A DNA stretch of 64,000 bases, taken from the NCBI RefSeq assembly GCF_049808615.1, contig NZ_JBNCAN010000015.1, forward strand, positions 1 to 64,000, given 5' to 3'. Every line of letters starts with the position of its first letter. Within the stretch, counting starts at the first letter, position 1. The notes below the pieces were generated by a model. That model did no database searches, was not told the origin of the DNA, and saw only the letters and a program-made list of their open reading frames with translations. A program made the translations under genes and the position numbers. The stretch comes from Modicisalibacter sp049808615 (GTDB lineage Bacteria > Pseudomonadota > Gammaproteobacteria > Pseudomonadales > Halomonadaceae). Positions 18,071-27,681 of this stretch are shown in pieces.

Positions 18071-18679
18071 ATGAGAAAGTTACTGGTAAGCTTGGCAATG
18101 GTCATGGGGTTCTCGACAATGGCGCAGGCAGCGGCCGAAGGCGATCCTGCCGCCGGCAAGGAAAAAGCGCAGGTCTGCACGGCATGCCATGGTCAGCAAG
18201 GCGTCAGCGCCGCGCCCACTTTTCCCAACCTGGCAGGTCAGCATCCCAACTATCTGATGAAGCAGACTATCGAGATTCGTGACGGCGTGCGCCCGGTGCC
18301 GCAAATGGCGGGGATCGTCGATAACCTCGATGAACAGGATATCGCCGACCTGTCGGCCTTCTACGCCAACCAGGAACCCAACCTGGGTCAGGCCGATCCG
18401 GCGCTCGTCGATCGTGGGAAAAGCCTGTACAAGTCCGGCGATCTCGCCAAGGGCATTCCCGCCTGTATGGGTTGCCACATGCCCACCGGCGCCGGCGTCA
18501 ACTCGGCCAAGTTCCCGGCGCTCTCCGGACAGCATCCGGAATACACCGTCTCGACCCTCCAAGCCTACGCCAAGGGCGAACGTAGCAACGATCCCAATGC
18601 CATCATGCGGGGTATCGCCTCCAAGATGAGTGACGCGGATATGGAAGCTGTCGCCAGTTATGTGAACGGCTTGCATTGA
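18071..18679 (+). CDS. Cytochrome c4, di-haem
   Basis: A periplasmic or membrane-associated di-haem c-type cytochrome that passes electrons to terminal oxidases. A signal peptide ends in AQAAAEG. Two CXXCH haem sites, CTACH (36-40) and CMGCH (132-136), each head a class-I cytochrome domain, with methionine ligands expected in the VPQMAGI and AIMRGIASKM regions. Length 202 is typical of the family. The order engB / cytochrome c4 / dsbA / nuclease-like gene is conserved in pseudomonads. A strong terminator follows directly. Confidence 0.95.
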   Translation: MRKLLVSLAMVMGFSTMAQAAAEGDPAAGKEKAQVCTACHGQQGVSAAPTFPNLAGQHPNYLMKQTIEIRDGVRPVPQMAGIVDNLDEQDIADLSAFYANQEPNLGQADPALVDRGKSLYKSGDLAKGIPACMGCHMPTGAGVNSAKFPALSGQHPEYTVSTLQAYAKGERSNDPNAIMRGIASKMSDADMEAVASYVNGLH

Positions 18680-18701
18680 TCCACTGCCGGAAAACCAGGT
18701 T

Positions 18702-18725
18702 AAAAGGCGGCTTCGGCCGCCTTTT
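18702..18725 (+). terminator. Rho-independent terminator after cytochrome c4
   Basis: Perfect 10-bp stem AAAAGGCGGC/GCCGCCTTTT closed by a TTCG tetraloop and ending in four T residues, 23 nt after the stop. It separates the cytochrome gene from dsbA. Confidence 0.92.
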
Positions 18726-18843
18726 GGCATTTTCCGGCATGGCCTTTATCGCCTAAGATAGCTCGACACCAGGATAGGATGACCATCTGCCGTGTCATAA
18801 TCTTTCTTGAACCGAATCTGTGTGTTTTCAGGAGCGCTGACAA

Positions 18844-19494
18844 ATGTTGAAACAATGGATCGCTATCGTTGCCGGGCTGAGTCTTTCGACACTGGCCGCG
18901 GCGGCACCGGTAGCAGGTCAGGATTATCAAGTGCTGGATTCCCCGGTCGAGACTAACGTGGAAGAAGGCCAGATCGAGGTCACCGAGGTGTTCTGGTATG
19001 GCTGCCCGCATTGCTACGATCTGGAAGAACCGCTGGACGCCTGGGTTACTGAACTACCGGACGATGTCGTCTTCGAGCGTCTACCGGCAACCATGGGCGA
19101 TGTCTGGGTTCGTCATGCGACAGCCTTCTTCGCTGCGCAGCAGCTCGGTATACTCGACAAGGTACATAGCGATTTCTTCGACGCCATTCACCAAGACGGC
19201 AAGCAGCTGACCGACATCGACGATATCGCGGCGTTCTTCAGCAACTACGGCGTCAGCGAGGAAGAAGCCAAGAAGGCCCTGACCTCCTTTGGTGTAAAAA
19301 GTCAGATCAACAGGGCGCATGCCAAGATGCGTGGCTATAAGCTGATGGGAGTTCCGGCTCTGGTCGTCGATGGTCGCTATGTCGTTACACCCAACAGTGC
19401 GGGTAGCCTCGAGAACATGCCCCAGATTGCCGGCGAGTTGATCGACAAGGTGCGTAGCGAACAACCCGGTCAGGAAGAAGCACAAGGGGAATGA
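18844..19494 (+). CDS. dsbA: Thiol:disulfide interchange protein DsbA
   Basis: Periplasmic oxidase that introduces disulfide bonds into exported proteins. It has a signal peptide (LSLSTLAAAAPVAG), a thioredoxin fold with the CPHC active site at residues 54-57, and the cis-proline loop MGVPALVVDGRY. Length 216 is normal. The C-terminus is acidic and Gln-rich. It has its own upstream region after the cytochrome terminator. Substrates in this window could include the cysteine-rich PHA-depolymerase-like esterase. Confidence 0.96.
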   Translation: MLKQWIAIVAGLSLSTLAAAAPVAGQDYQVLDSPVETNVEEGQIEVTEVFWYGCPHCYDLEEPLDAWVTELPDDVVFERLPATMGDVWVRHATAFFAAQQLGILDKVHSDFFDAIHQDGKQLTDIDDIAAFFSNYGVSEEEAKKALTSFGVKSQINRAHAKMRGYKLMGVPALVVDGRYVVTPNSAGSLENMPQIAGELIDKVRSEQPGQEEAQGE

Positions 19495-19498
19495 TGCA

Positions 19499-20308
19499 GT
19501 GACGCATGCCCTGGCAACGAGTAGCGATCATGATCTCACGCTACGCTTGCTGACCTTCAACCTTCAGGTCGGCATTCAAACGTCGGCCTATCATCATTAT
19601 CTGACGCGTAGTTGGCAGCATCTCTTGCCCCATCGCAAGCGCCGTGGTCGGCTGGATATCATGGCCAAGGTGCTGGGCGACTTCGATATCGTCGGACTGC
19701 AGGAGATCGATGGCGGCAGTTTCCGCTCGAGCAACGTCAATCAACTCGAATACCTGGCCCAGCGCGCCGGCTTCCCTTACCACTATCAACAGCTCAACCG
19801 CAACCTGGGGCGCGTCGCCCAGCACAGTAACGGTCTGTTGTCACGCCTGCAGCCCCAGCATGTTCAAGAGCATCGCCTGCCGGGCACCCTGCCCGGGCGC
19901 GGCGCCATTCATGTGCGTTATGGCCAAGGCCCCGACGCCTTGCATGTGTTCGTGGCCCACCTGGCACTGAGCCGTCGCGGAAGGATTCGCCAGCTCGACT
20001 ATCTGAGTGAACTCATCACGCCTCTGAAGCATGTGGTGGTCATGGGGGATCTCAACTGCACACCGGATCAACTGAATGCGCATTCGCGTTTTTGTTTATC
20101 GTTACCGCTTCACCCGGTACGCCCCTTGCTCAGCTATCCTGCCTGGCAGCCTCGACGCGCCCTGGATCATATCCTACTGTCCCCGAGTCTAACAGCGGAA
20201 GCGCCCAAGGCGCTGGATCAATTGTTCTCCGATCATCTGCCACTGTCCGTGAACATTCACCTACCGGCGGCTTGCTACAAGGCGGTGTATTTTCCTCACA
20301 TGCAGTGA
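19499..20308 (+). CDS. Endonuclease/exonuclease/phosphatase family protein
   Basis: A metal-dependent phosphoesterase of the EEP superfamily. The expected active-site segments are present in order: LTFNLQVG, GLQEIDGG (metal-binding Glu), VMGDLNCTPDQL (Asp and Asn), ALDHIL and SDHLPLSV (Asp-His). No signal peptide is seen. The start is GTG at 19499, 8 nt after AGGGGA and 4 nt after the dsbA stop. The gene next to dsbA is conserved in pseudomonads. The substrate (DNA, phospholipid or nucleotide) cannot be told from sequence. Confidence 0.85.
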   Translation: MTHALATSSDHDLTLRLLTFNLQVGIQTSAYHHYLTRSWQHLLPHRKRRGRLDIMAKVLGDFDIVGLQEIDGGSFRSSNVNQLEYLAQRAGFPYHYQQLNRNLGRVAQHSNGLLSRLQPQHVQEHRLPGTLPGRGAIHVRYGQGPDALHVFVAHLALSRRGRIRQLDYLSELITPLKHVVVMGDLNCTPDQLNAHSRFCLSLPLHPVRPLLSYPAWQPRRALDHILLSPSLTAEAPKALDQLFSDHLPLSVNIHLPAACYKAVYFPHMQ

Positions 20309-20443
20309 ATACTTGTGCTGCTGAGGATGCCCTACGCTGCCATTGAACCCAAGTACTGCTTGAGCAGATACAATGTGACAATCGTGCTTGATGCCATACT
20401 TGCCAAGCATCGACACGACTTGCACCCCCTTCAAGAGGATTTC

Positions 20444-21001
20444 ATGATGCGCGCCTCCTCTTTGCCCCGCCCCCTGGCGTGGATCGATACCTTGACCGAC
20501 TATCTGGGAAAGGCGCTGACCTGGCTCGTGCTGATCATGATGCTGACCGAGTTCCTGATCGTGGTACTGCGCTATTTGTTCAACTTCAGCAATACGCCGT
20601 TGCAGGAATCCGTGATGTATTTGCATGCGACGGTTTTCCTGCTCGCAGCGGCTTATACCTTGAAGCACGATGGGCATGTGCGCGTCGATATTTTCTATCG
20701 CGGCATGTCAGCGAAGAAAAAAGCCTGGGTCGATCTGCTGGGCACGTTATTCCTGTTGCTTCCGGTGATGATCTTCACGCTGTTGTTGAGTCTTGGCTAT
20801 GTGGACAAGTCCTGGCGCATCCTGGAAGGCTCGCCGGAGCCCGGCGGCCTTCCCGGTGTATTCCTGCTCAAGACCTTGATTCCTCTTTTCGCCGTTTTGA
20901 TGTCCTTGCAGGGACTCGTCGAACTCCTGCGCAATGCGTTGATCATTCGCGGTTCCAGGCCAATGGATGACGATCCCGACCAGCCCGAGGAGTATCTATG
21001 A
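20444..21001 (+). CDS. TRAP transporter small permease (DctQ)
   Basis: The small four-helix membrane subunit of a tripartite ATP-independent periplasmic transporter, which imports organic acids using an ion gradient. Four transmembrane segments and the typical motifs SNTPLQESVMYLHATVFLL and YTLKHDGHVRVDIFY are present. The start is one of two adjacent ATGs (20444 or 20447) after GAGGA; the upstream frame to 20315 is not family-like. It overlaps the large subunit by 4 bp. No binding-protein gene adjoins this pair. Confidence 0.9.
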   Translation: MMRASSLPRPLAWIDTLTDYLGKALTWLVLIMMLTEFLIVVLRYLFNFSNTPLQESVMYLHATVFLLAAAYTLKHDGHVRVDIFYRGMSAKKKAWVDLLGTLFLLLPVMIFTLLLSLGYVDKSWRILEGSPEPGGLPGVFLLKTLIPLFAVLMSLQGLVELLRNALIIRGSRPMDDDPDQPEEYL

Positions 21002-22404
21002 TGCTGGAGCTCATGCCTCTCGTGCTGTTCGCCGTCATCTGTGTAGTATTGATGTTCGGCTATCCGGTTGCCCTGTCTTTAGCCGGTACCGCCCTGGCCT
21101 TTGCCGGGCTGGGGATGGGCCTGCAAACGATGGGCATCGACGCGCATTTCGATAGCAGCTTCCTGTCTGCCTTTCCCAATCGTCTTTACGGCATCATGAC
21201 CAATCAGACGCTACTGGCGGTGCCGCTATTCGTCTTGATGGGCGTGTTGCTGGAAAAGTCCAAGGTCGCCGAAACTCTGCTTGATGCCATGGCCTTGCTG
21301 TTCGGGTCGCTGCGCGGCGGCTTGGGTATTTCGGTGACCCTGGTCGGCATGCTGTTGGCCGCGTCCACCGGCATCGTCGGCGCCACCGTGGTCACCATGG
21401 GACTGTTGTCGCTGCCGACCATGTTGAAGCGCGGCTACAGCATGTCCTTGGCTACCGGCACCATCTGCGCCACCGGGACTCTGGGGCAGATCATTCCCCC
21501 TTCCATCGCTCTGGTTCTTCTCGGGGATGTGCTGTCCTCGGCTTACCAGCAGGCTCAGCTGACGATGGGCATCTTCAGTCCCAAGACGGTCTCGGTGGGG
21601 GATCTGTTCATGGGCGCCCTGGTGCCCGGTCTGATACTGGTGATGCTGTATATCGCCTATGTGGCCATCATTGCTTGGCTCAAGCCTGCGGCCGCTCCCC
21701 CGGCGAATCGGGATGAACTCATGACCGAACTCGGTCATCAAGGCGGCTTGGGCACCCTGCTGCTCAAAGGGCTGATACCGCCTATCCTGCTGATCATTGC
21801 CGTATTGGGATCCATCCTGGGCGGCCTTGCCACGCCGACGGAAGCCTCAGCGGTAGGCGCCTTCGGCGCATTGATATTGGCACTGGCCTATCGCAAGCTG
21901 GATTTCGCCACCCTCAAGGACGCGCTGATGTCCACCACCCGTGTCACCAGCATGGTGTTCTTGATCTTGATCGGAGCGGCGCTGTTTTCTCTGGTGTTTC
22001 GCGCCTACGGAGGGGAGGAGTTGATACAGGATCTGTTCAACGACATGCCCGGGGGCGTGGTGGGCGCGACTCTGGTAGTCATGCTGGTCATCTTCCTACT
22101 CGGTTTCATTCTCGATTTCATCGAGATCACCTTCGTGGTGGTGCCCATCATCGGCCCGATCCTGCTGGCGATGGGTCTCGATCCGATCTGGCTCGGCATC
22201 ATGATCGCCATCAACCTGCAGACCTCGTTTCTGACGCCACCCTTCGGTTTCGCGCTGTTCTACCTACGTGGCGTGGCACCCGCCTCGGTGCCCACTACCG
22301 CCATCTATCGCGGAGTCGTACCCTTCATCATGTTACAGCTCGCCATGCTGGTAGCCCTGGCGTTCTTCCCGGGGCTGGCCACCTGGCTGCCGAATAATTT
22401 CTGA
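20998..22404 (+). CDS. TRAP transporter large permease (DctM)
   Basis: The large, about 12-helix ion-coupled subunit of a TRAP transporter, with the DctM signatures GYPVALSLAGTALAFAGLG, ASTGIVGATVVTMGLLSLP, GQIIPPSIALVLLGD and LQTSFLTPPFGFALFYLRG. At 468 residues it is on the long side of the family (usually about 430), with an expanded loop near residues 160-250. It is coupled to the small permease through ATGA. It ends 25 bp from the convergent nuoN stop with no terminator visible between. Confidence 0.93.
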   Translation: MMLELMPLVLFAVICVVLMFGYPVALSLAGTALAFAGLGMGLQTMGIDAHFDSSFLSAFPNRLYGIMTNQTLLAVPLFVLMGVLLEKSKVAETLLDAMALLFGSLRGGLGISVTLVGMLLAASTGIVGATVVTMGLLSLPTMLKRGYSMSLATGTICATGTLGQIIPPSIALVLLGDVLSSAYQQAQLTMGIFSPKTVSVGDLFMGALVPGLILVMLYIAYVAIIAWLKPAAAPPANRDELMTELGHQGGLGTLLLKGLIPPILLIIAVLGSILGGLATPTEASAVGAFGALILALAYRKLDFATLKDALMSTTRVTSMVFLILIGAALFSLVFRAYGGEELIQDLFNDMPGGVVGATLVVMLVIFLLGFILDFIEITFVVVPIIGPILLAMGLDPIWLGIMIAINLQTSFLTPPFGFALFYLRGVAPASVPTTAIYRGVVPFIMLQLAMLVALAFFPGLATWLPNNF

Positions 22405-22429
22405 ATACAAACATTTATACATCGATTTC

Positions 22430-23878
22430 CTAGCCTATGCGGGTGGCGGCCAGTAGCTTAACCCACTCCACCATCGGCGCAGGGAAAAGCCCCAGCAATA
22501 CCATCAATAGTGCCAAGCCAAGCACTACCACGCCACCGGCCCGTACACCCCAGTCGTGCGGGGCATCGCGGCTTTGCATGCCGGGCTCGAGCAGAAACAG
22601 CGTCACCATCACGCGCAGATAATAATAGAGCCCGATGGCGCTGCCCAGGATAATGCCGCCGACCAGCCACCAGCGCTGGGCCTCGACGCCAAGGGCAATG
22701 ACGTAAAACTTACCGATAAATCCGGCGGTGGATGGAATTCCTGCCAAGGACAGCATGCTCACGGTCAGCACGGCGGTCAGATAAGGACGCCGCCAGAATA
22801 GGCCGCGATAGTGATGCAGCGCTGAGGCATCCGCCCCACCGTAGGGGCTGGAGATCAAGGTGATGACACCGAACGCGGCCAATACCGTCACGACGTAGGT
22901 AATGAGATAGATGCCCGCGGTTTCCAGCGCCAGACCGTCGCTGACCACCAACGTGATCATCAGATAACCGAAATGAGCGATCGATGAATAGGCCAGCAGG
23001 CGCTTGAGATCGGACTGGGTCAGGGCCAGTAGATTACCGATGATCATGGTCAGCAATGCCAGCACGGTCAGCGTCTGATGCAGCCACTCCCCCTGAAAGG
23101 CGGGCGCGGCGATGACCAGACGCACTAGAACAACGAATGCGGCGACCTTGCTGGCGGTCGCCAGGAACGTCGCTGCGGGCCCCGGGCCACCTTCATACAC
23201 ATCCGGCGCCCACAGATGAAACGGCACGATGGAGAGCTTGAAGCCAAGGCCTACCAGCATCATGCCGGCACCTGCCAGCGCCCAGATATCGGTATTGTTC
23301 CCAAGGCCCGCCGTCAAGCCCGCCAGATCCAGACGTCCACTCTGAGCATACAGAAGCGCCATGCCGAAGAGCAGGAAGGCGGTTGCCGCTGCGGAGAGGA
23401 TCAGATACTTGATGCCCGCTTCCAGGGAGCGGCGTTCATGAAAAGCATAGGCCAGCATGCCGTAAAGCGGCATGGACAGAAGCTCCAGCCCGAAGAACAG
23501 CGTTGCAAGGTGCTGGCTCGACGCCAGCACCATGGCACCGGCGACAGAACACAGCAGCAGCAGATAGAACTCTTCGGCAGGGCCCTCGTAGTGCTCCAGA
23601 TAAGCATGTCCCAGAGTGGTACAGGCCAGGGCCGAGACCAGAATCAAGGCAGCGGCAAAGATGCTCAGACCATCGATGACCAGCAGTGGCGTTTCGATGG
23701 GCGTTACCCGCCAGACGATCAGCAACGAGAGTAGAGCCAGGTTGAGCCCGATGGCGGTGACGAGAGCCGAGGCAGCATGATGGCGACGCCAGGCGATACC
23801 CAGCATCACCACGATGGCCGTCGCGCACACCAGAATCAATGGCAAAAGCGCAACCAGATGGGTCGTCGTCAACGTCAT
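22430..23878 (-). CDS. nuoN: NADH-quinone oxidoreductase subunit N
   Basis: Antiporter-like membrane subunit of complex I, a proton-pumping module with about 14 helices. It carries the conserved broken-helix lysine and glutamate regions (FGLELLSMPLYGMLAYAFHE; GFKLSIVPFHLWAPDVYEG; SDLKRLLAYSSIAHFGY). Length 482 matches E. coli NuoN. It is the last gene of the operon and overlaps nuoM by 4 bp. Confidence 0.97.
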   Translation of the reverse strand: MTLTTTHLVALLPLILVCATAIVVMLGIAWRRHHAASALVTAIGLNLALLSLLIVWRVTPIETPLLVIDGLSIFAAALILVSALACTTLGHAYLEHYEGPAEEFYLLLLCSVAGAMVLASSQHLATLFFGLELLSMPLYGMLAYAFHERRSLEAGIKYLILSAAATAFLLFGMALLYAQSGRLDLAGLTAGLGNNTDIWALAGAGMMLVGLGFKLSIVPFHLWAPDVYEGGPGPAATFLATASKVAAFVVLVRLVIAAPAFQGEWLHQTLTVLALLTMIIGNLLALTQSDLKRLLAYSSIAHFGYLMITLVVSDGLALETAGIYLITYVVTVLAAFGVITLISSPYGGADASALHHYRGLFWRRPYLTAVLTVSMLSLAGIPSTAGFIGKFYVIALGVEAQRWWLVGGIILGSAIGLYYYLRVMVTLFLLEPGMQSRDAPHDWGVRAGGVVVLGLALLMVLLGLFPAPMVEWVKLLAATRIG

Positions 23879-25419
23879 GAGGCCCTCGTCGGCAAGATGG
23901 TGGACGTAAGCGCCGGATCAGCGAACAGGCGTTGGATTTCACTCATGGCGGCGCCGCTGGTCTCGAGCAGCGGTTGCGGATAAAGGCCGAACAACAGCAC
24001 CAACGCCAGTATGCCCAGCAACATGACATATTCTCGGTGATCGAGTCCTGCAAGCGGCTCCTCACTCTTGGCGGGGCCATAGTGCACGCGCTGCATCAAG
24101 AACAGCGAATAGATAGCCGCCAGCACCAATCCGACACTGGAAATAGCCACCACCCAGGGCGCTACTGGAAAAGTGCCGAACAGCACCATGAACTCACCGA
24201 TGAAGTTCGCTGTACCCGGCATCCCCAGGGATGCAACAACAAAGAACAGGGAAAATCCTGGCAGACTGCCCAGACGACCCCATAAACCACCCATCTGGGT
24301 CATATCGCGGGTATGCAGTCGCTCATAGATCTGCCCACTCAGAATGAACAACCCTGCGGCAGAGAACGCATGGGCCACCATCAGCATTATGACCCCCTGC
24401 AGTGCCAATTGGGTGCCGGCATAGATACCAATCAGGACGAAGCCCATGTGCGAGATACTGGTATAGGCGATCAGACGCTTCATATCCTGCTGGCCGCAGG
24501 CCAGCAGGGCGCCGTAGAAGATGCCCACCACCCCTAGCGCCATGGCGACCGGCGCGAAGGCCTGGGACGCTTCGGGAAATAAGGGCAGAGTGAAACGCAG
24601 CATGCCGTAGGCAGCGGTCTTGAGCAGAATACCCGCCAGATCGACGCTGCCCGCGGTAGGCGCCTGAGCATGAGCGTCCGGCAACCAGCCGTGCAGTGGG
24701 ACCACCGGCAGCTTGACCGCAAAGGCGATGAAGAAGCCCAGCATCAGCCACATTGCCAGCTCGTCCGACAGCGGCGCATTGCGCAAGTCGTCGTAGCTGA
24801 AGGAATAGACACCTGTCGTGGCATGGTGAGCAAAGGCCAGACCTAGAATGGCGACCAGCATCAACAAGCCGCTGGCCTGGGTATAGATGAAGAACTTGGT
24901 AGCAGCACCGATACGTGTCTTACCCTTGGAACCGCTATGCCCCCAAAGGGCAATCAGGAAATACATCGGCACCAGCATCAGTTCCCAGAAAAAGAAGAAC
25001 AGGAACAGATCGATCGCCAGGAACACGCCGACGACACCCCCGAGAATCCACAGCAGATTGAGATGGAAGAAGCCGACACGGCCAATGATCTCCTTCCAGG
25101 AACACACGACCGCCAGAAGACCAAGAAAGCCGGTCAGGGCAATCAGGATCAGTGACAGTCCATCCAGCGCCAGGTGAATGTCGATACCGAAACGCGGAAT
25201 CCAGGGAGTCCGCCATTCCAGGACCCATTGGGTCGCTCCGTCGCTGCCCATCTGAGGCAGTTGAAAATCGCCGCCCCACCATAGCCACAGCGTGAGCAAC
25301 AATTCTAACGCCATGGTCCCCAGGGCAAGCCACCGAGGCGCCATGTTGCCTAGCCGTTCGGCTTGCCAACACAGCAGCCCACCAATAAAGGGAATCAGGA
25401 TCAGCCAGACCAGCGTCAT
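23875..25419 (-). CDS. nuoM: NADH-quinone oxidoreductase subunit M
   Basis: Antiporter-like proton-pumping subunit of complex I. The FFFWELMLVPMYFLIALWG motif holds the key glutamate, KLPVVPLHGWLPDAHAQAPTAGSV the lysine-containing broken helix, and DMKRLIAYTSISHMGFVLIG the second. Length 514 is typical. It follows nuoL after an 88-bp gap, the longest in the operon, with AAGGA about 12 nt before its ATG. Confidence 0.97.
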   Translation of the reverse strand: MTLVWLILIPFIGGLLCWQAERLGNMAPRWLALGTMALELLLTLWLWWGGDFQLPQMGSDGATQWVLEWRTPWIPRFGIDIHLALDGLSLILIALTGFLGLLAVVCSWKEIIGRVGFFHLNLLWILGGVVGVFLAIDLFLFFFFWELMLVPMYFLIALWGHSGSKGKTRIGAATKFFIYTQASGLLMLVAILGLAFAHHATTGVYSFSYDDLRNAPLSDELAMWLMLGFFIAFAVKLPVVPLHGWLPDAHAQAPTAGSVDLAGILLKTAAYGMLRFTLPLFPEASQAFAPVAMALGVVGIFYGALLACGQQDMKRLIAYTSISHMGFVLIGIYAGTQLALQGVIMLMVAHAFSAAGLFILSGQIYERLHTRDMTQMGGLWGRLGSLPGFSLFFVVASLGMPGTANFIGEFMVLFGTFPVAPWVVAISSVGLVLAAIYSLFLMQRVHYGPAKSEEPLAGLDHREYVMLLGILALVLLFGLYPQPLLETSGAAMSEIQRLFADPALTSTILPTRAS

Positions 25420-25507
25420 ATGCGTCGTGTTCCTTGTTCGTGTGATCTCAACTCACATCCTTGCATGTTCTGTACCGCAGGTTTTCAGCGCACTTTTCTT
25501 CATCGCT

Positions 25508-27376
25508 TCAGGGCACCAGGGCCAACGCGAGCAGGATGAGCGTCGCGCCGGCGACCATCGACGTGGCGTAGAAACGCAACTTGCCGGTCTGCGTCTTTGA
25601 AAGCCCTCGATGCAGCAACCAGGCAAGTCGGGCGAGGAGGGTGAAGGTTCCATCGATGGTGTCGCCACGCATGATCCTGACCAGACCGCGATAGGGTTTC
25701 ACCAGCAATCGATCATAGAGCCCGTCGATGCCCCAGGCACGATTCCAGAACGACCATAGCCAGGTGCCCCAGCCACTCGCCGTGCACTTGGCAAGCCAGC
25801 CGCGCCGACGCAGATACAGCCAGGCGCCAACGGCAATACCACCGACTGCCACCACTGCCGCGACGATCTCCAGCATCAGATGCCAGAACTCTTCTCCCTC
25901 GGCCGGAGCCGGCAATACATTCTCCAGCGGCGGTGTAATCCAGGCGCCCAGAAAGGTCGAAAGCAGTGCCAGTACGATCAGCGGCAATCCGTGTACGAAG
26001 CCGCGTCCAGCCTTGGCGTGTCGGGCATTGTCACTCTTCGAGTCGCCATGAAAGGTCAGGATGATCAGGCGCACGGTGTACAGGGAGGTCAAGAAAGCGC
26101 CGATCATGCCTGCCAGCAATAGCCCACCGTGATCAGTAACCAGCTCCTGCCAGAGAATCTCGTCCTTGCTGTAGAAACCGGAGGAAACCAGCGGCAACGC
26201 CGCCAGCGCGGAACCGCCGATGAGGAAGCCGGCATAGGCCAGGGGCAGCCGTTTCCATAGCCCGCCTAGACGACGCATGTCCTGCTCGTGATGACAGCTG
26301 ATGATGACCGCCCCGGCGGACAGGAACAGCAGCGCCTTGAAGAACGCATGGGTCATCAGGTGGAAGATCGCCGCATCGAAGGCGCCTGCCCCCAGCGCCA
26401 GGAACATGTAGCCGATCTGGCTCATGGTTGAGTAGGCCAGTACACGCTTGATATCGGTCTGGGCCAAGGCGGCAAAACCAGCCATCAATAGCGTTAGAGC
26501 ACCGATGATACCGGTCAACTCGAGGACGTCCGGCGCCAACAGGAACACCCCGTTCATGCGCGCGATCAGGTAGACCCCGGCGGTCACCATGGTGGCCGCG
26601 TGGATCAGTGCCGAGACCGGAGTCGGACCGGCCATGGCGTCCGCCAGCCAGGTATGCAGCGGTAACTGCGCCGACTTGCCTACAGCGCCACCCAGCATCA
26701 ATAGTGCTGCCAACTCTACCGTCGGATCGCCTTCAGCCCATACTTCGGGCGCGCGCCGAAGGATTTCGGCGATGTCCAGAGTGCCGAGTTCGAAGAACAG
26801 CAGGAACATGCCGATGGCAAGAAACACATCACCGATGCGGGTGACGATGAAGGCCTTGAAGGCGGCCCAGCCATTGGCGGAGTGCTGATAGTAGTAGCCG
26901 ATCAGAAGATAGCTGCACAGGCCGACCCCTTCCCAGCCGAGGAACAGCAGCAGCAGATTGTCGCCGAGTACCAATAACACCATGCTGAACACGAACAGGT
27001 TCATGTAGGCATAGAAGCGGGTGATGCCTTCCTCGCCCTGCATGTACCAGGCGGCGAACAGGTGGATCAGAAAACCGACGCCGGTGATGATGCCCAGCAT
27101 GGTCATGGACAGGCCATCCAGCGCCAGCCCGATGCTTGGCTGGAAGTCTTCCACACTGATCCACTGCCACAGGGTGACATTGTAGACCTGCGGCTCGGCG
27201 ATGAATTGCAGCGCAATAAGCAGCGTGGCCAAAGCCGACAGGCCCAGACTCGCAACCCCTACCGTAGCGCTGGCGCGCTCATTCAAGCGCCCATTGGAGA
27301 GCGACAGGATCAGAGTACCCGCGAGCGGCAACAGAAACGTCAAGGACAAGAGTAGCGACATCGAGAGTTCCATCAT
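25508..27376 (-). CDS. nuoL: NADH-quinone oxidoreductase subunit L
   Basis: The distal proton-pumping subunit of complex I, with the long lateral helix at its C-terminus. Motifs include FLGWEGVGLCSYLLIGYYY, KSAQLPLHTWLADAMAGPTPVSALIHAATMVTAG and DIKRVLAYSTMSQIGYMF. Length 622 is close to E. coli NuoL (613). It overlaps nuoK by 4 bp. Confidence 0.97.
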   Translation of the reverse strand: MMELSMSLLLSLTFLLPLAGTLILSLSNGRLNERASATVGVASLGLSALATLLIALQFIAEPQVYNVTLWQWISVEDFQPSIGLALDGLSMTMLGIITGVGFLIHLFAAWYMQGEEGITRFYAYMNLFVFSMVLLVLGDNLLLLFLGWEGVGLCSYLLIGYYYQHSANGWAAFKAFIVTRIGDVFLAIGMFLLFFELGTLDIAEILRRAPEVWAEGDPTVELAALLMLGGAVGKSAQLPLHTWLADAMAGPTPVSALIHAATMVTAGVYLIARMNGVFLLAPDVLELTGIIGALTLLMAGFAALAQTDIKRVLAYSTMSQIGYMFLALGAGAFDAAIFHLMTHAFFKALLFLSAGAVIISCHHEQDMRRLGGLWKRLPLAYAGFLIGGSALAALPLVSSGFYSKDEILWQELVTDHGGLLLAGMIGAFLTSLYTVRLIILTFHGDSKSDNARHAKAGRGFVHGLPLIVLALLSTFLGAWITPPLENVLPAPAEGEEFWHLMLEIVAAVVAVGGIAVGAWLYLRRRGWLAKCTASGWGTWLWSFWNRAWGIDGLYDRLLVKPYRGLVRIMRGDTIDGTFTLLARLAWLLHRGLSKTQTGKLRFYATSMVAGATLILLALALVP

Positions 27377-27681
27377 CCACGCATCCTGCTGACGGCATCG
27401 GTATCAAGCGTTCTGAACCGGTGATTGAGCTGCAACAACAAGGCCAAGCCCACACTGGCTTCCGCTGCGGCCAGGGTAATCACCAGCAGGAACATGGCCT
27501 GGCCTTCGGGTTGCCCCCAGGCCGTTCCACCCACGATGAAGGCGAGTCCCGCGGAATTGAGCATGATCTCCAGGCTCATCAGGATAAAGATCATGTTGCG
27601 GCGAAACATCAGCCCTGCCAGGCCCAGCGTAAACAGCATTGCCGCCAACACCAGGCCATGTTCCATCGGTACACCGCTCAT
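27373..27681 (-). CDS. nuoK: NADH-quinone oxidoreductase subunit K
   Basis: Small three-helix membrane subunit of complex I with the two conserved glutamates, one in ILMSLEIMLNSAGLAF and one in LAAAEASVGLALLLQL. The ATG at 27681 (MSGVPMEHG) has AAGGAG 6 nt upstream and overlaps the nuoJ stop as ATGA, giving 102 residues as in E. coli. The frame is open upstream inside nuoJ but that part is not NuoK. Confidence 0.96.
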   Translation of the reverse strand: MSGVPMEHGLVLAAMLFTLGLAGLMFRRNMIFILMSLEIMLNSAGLAFIVGGTAWGQPEGQAMFLLVITLAAAEASVGLALLLQLNHRFRTLDTDAVSRMRG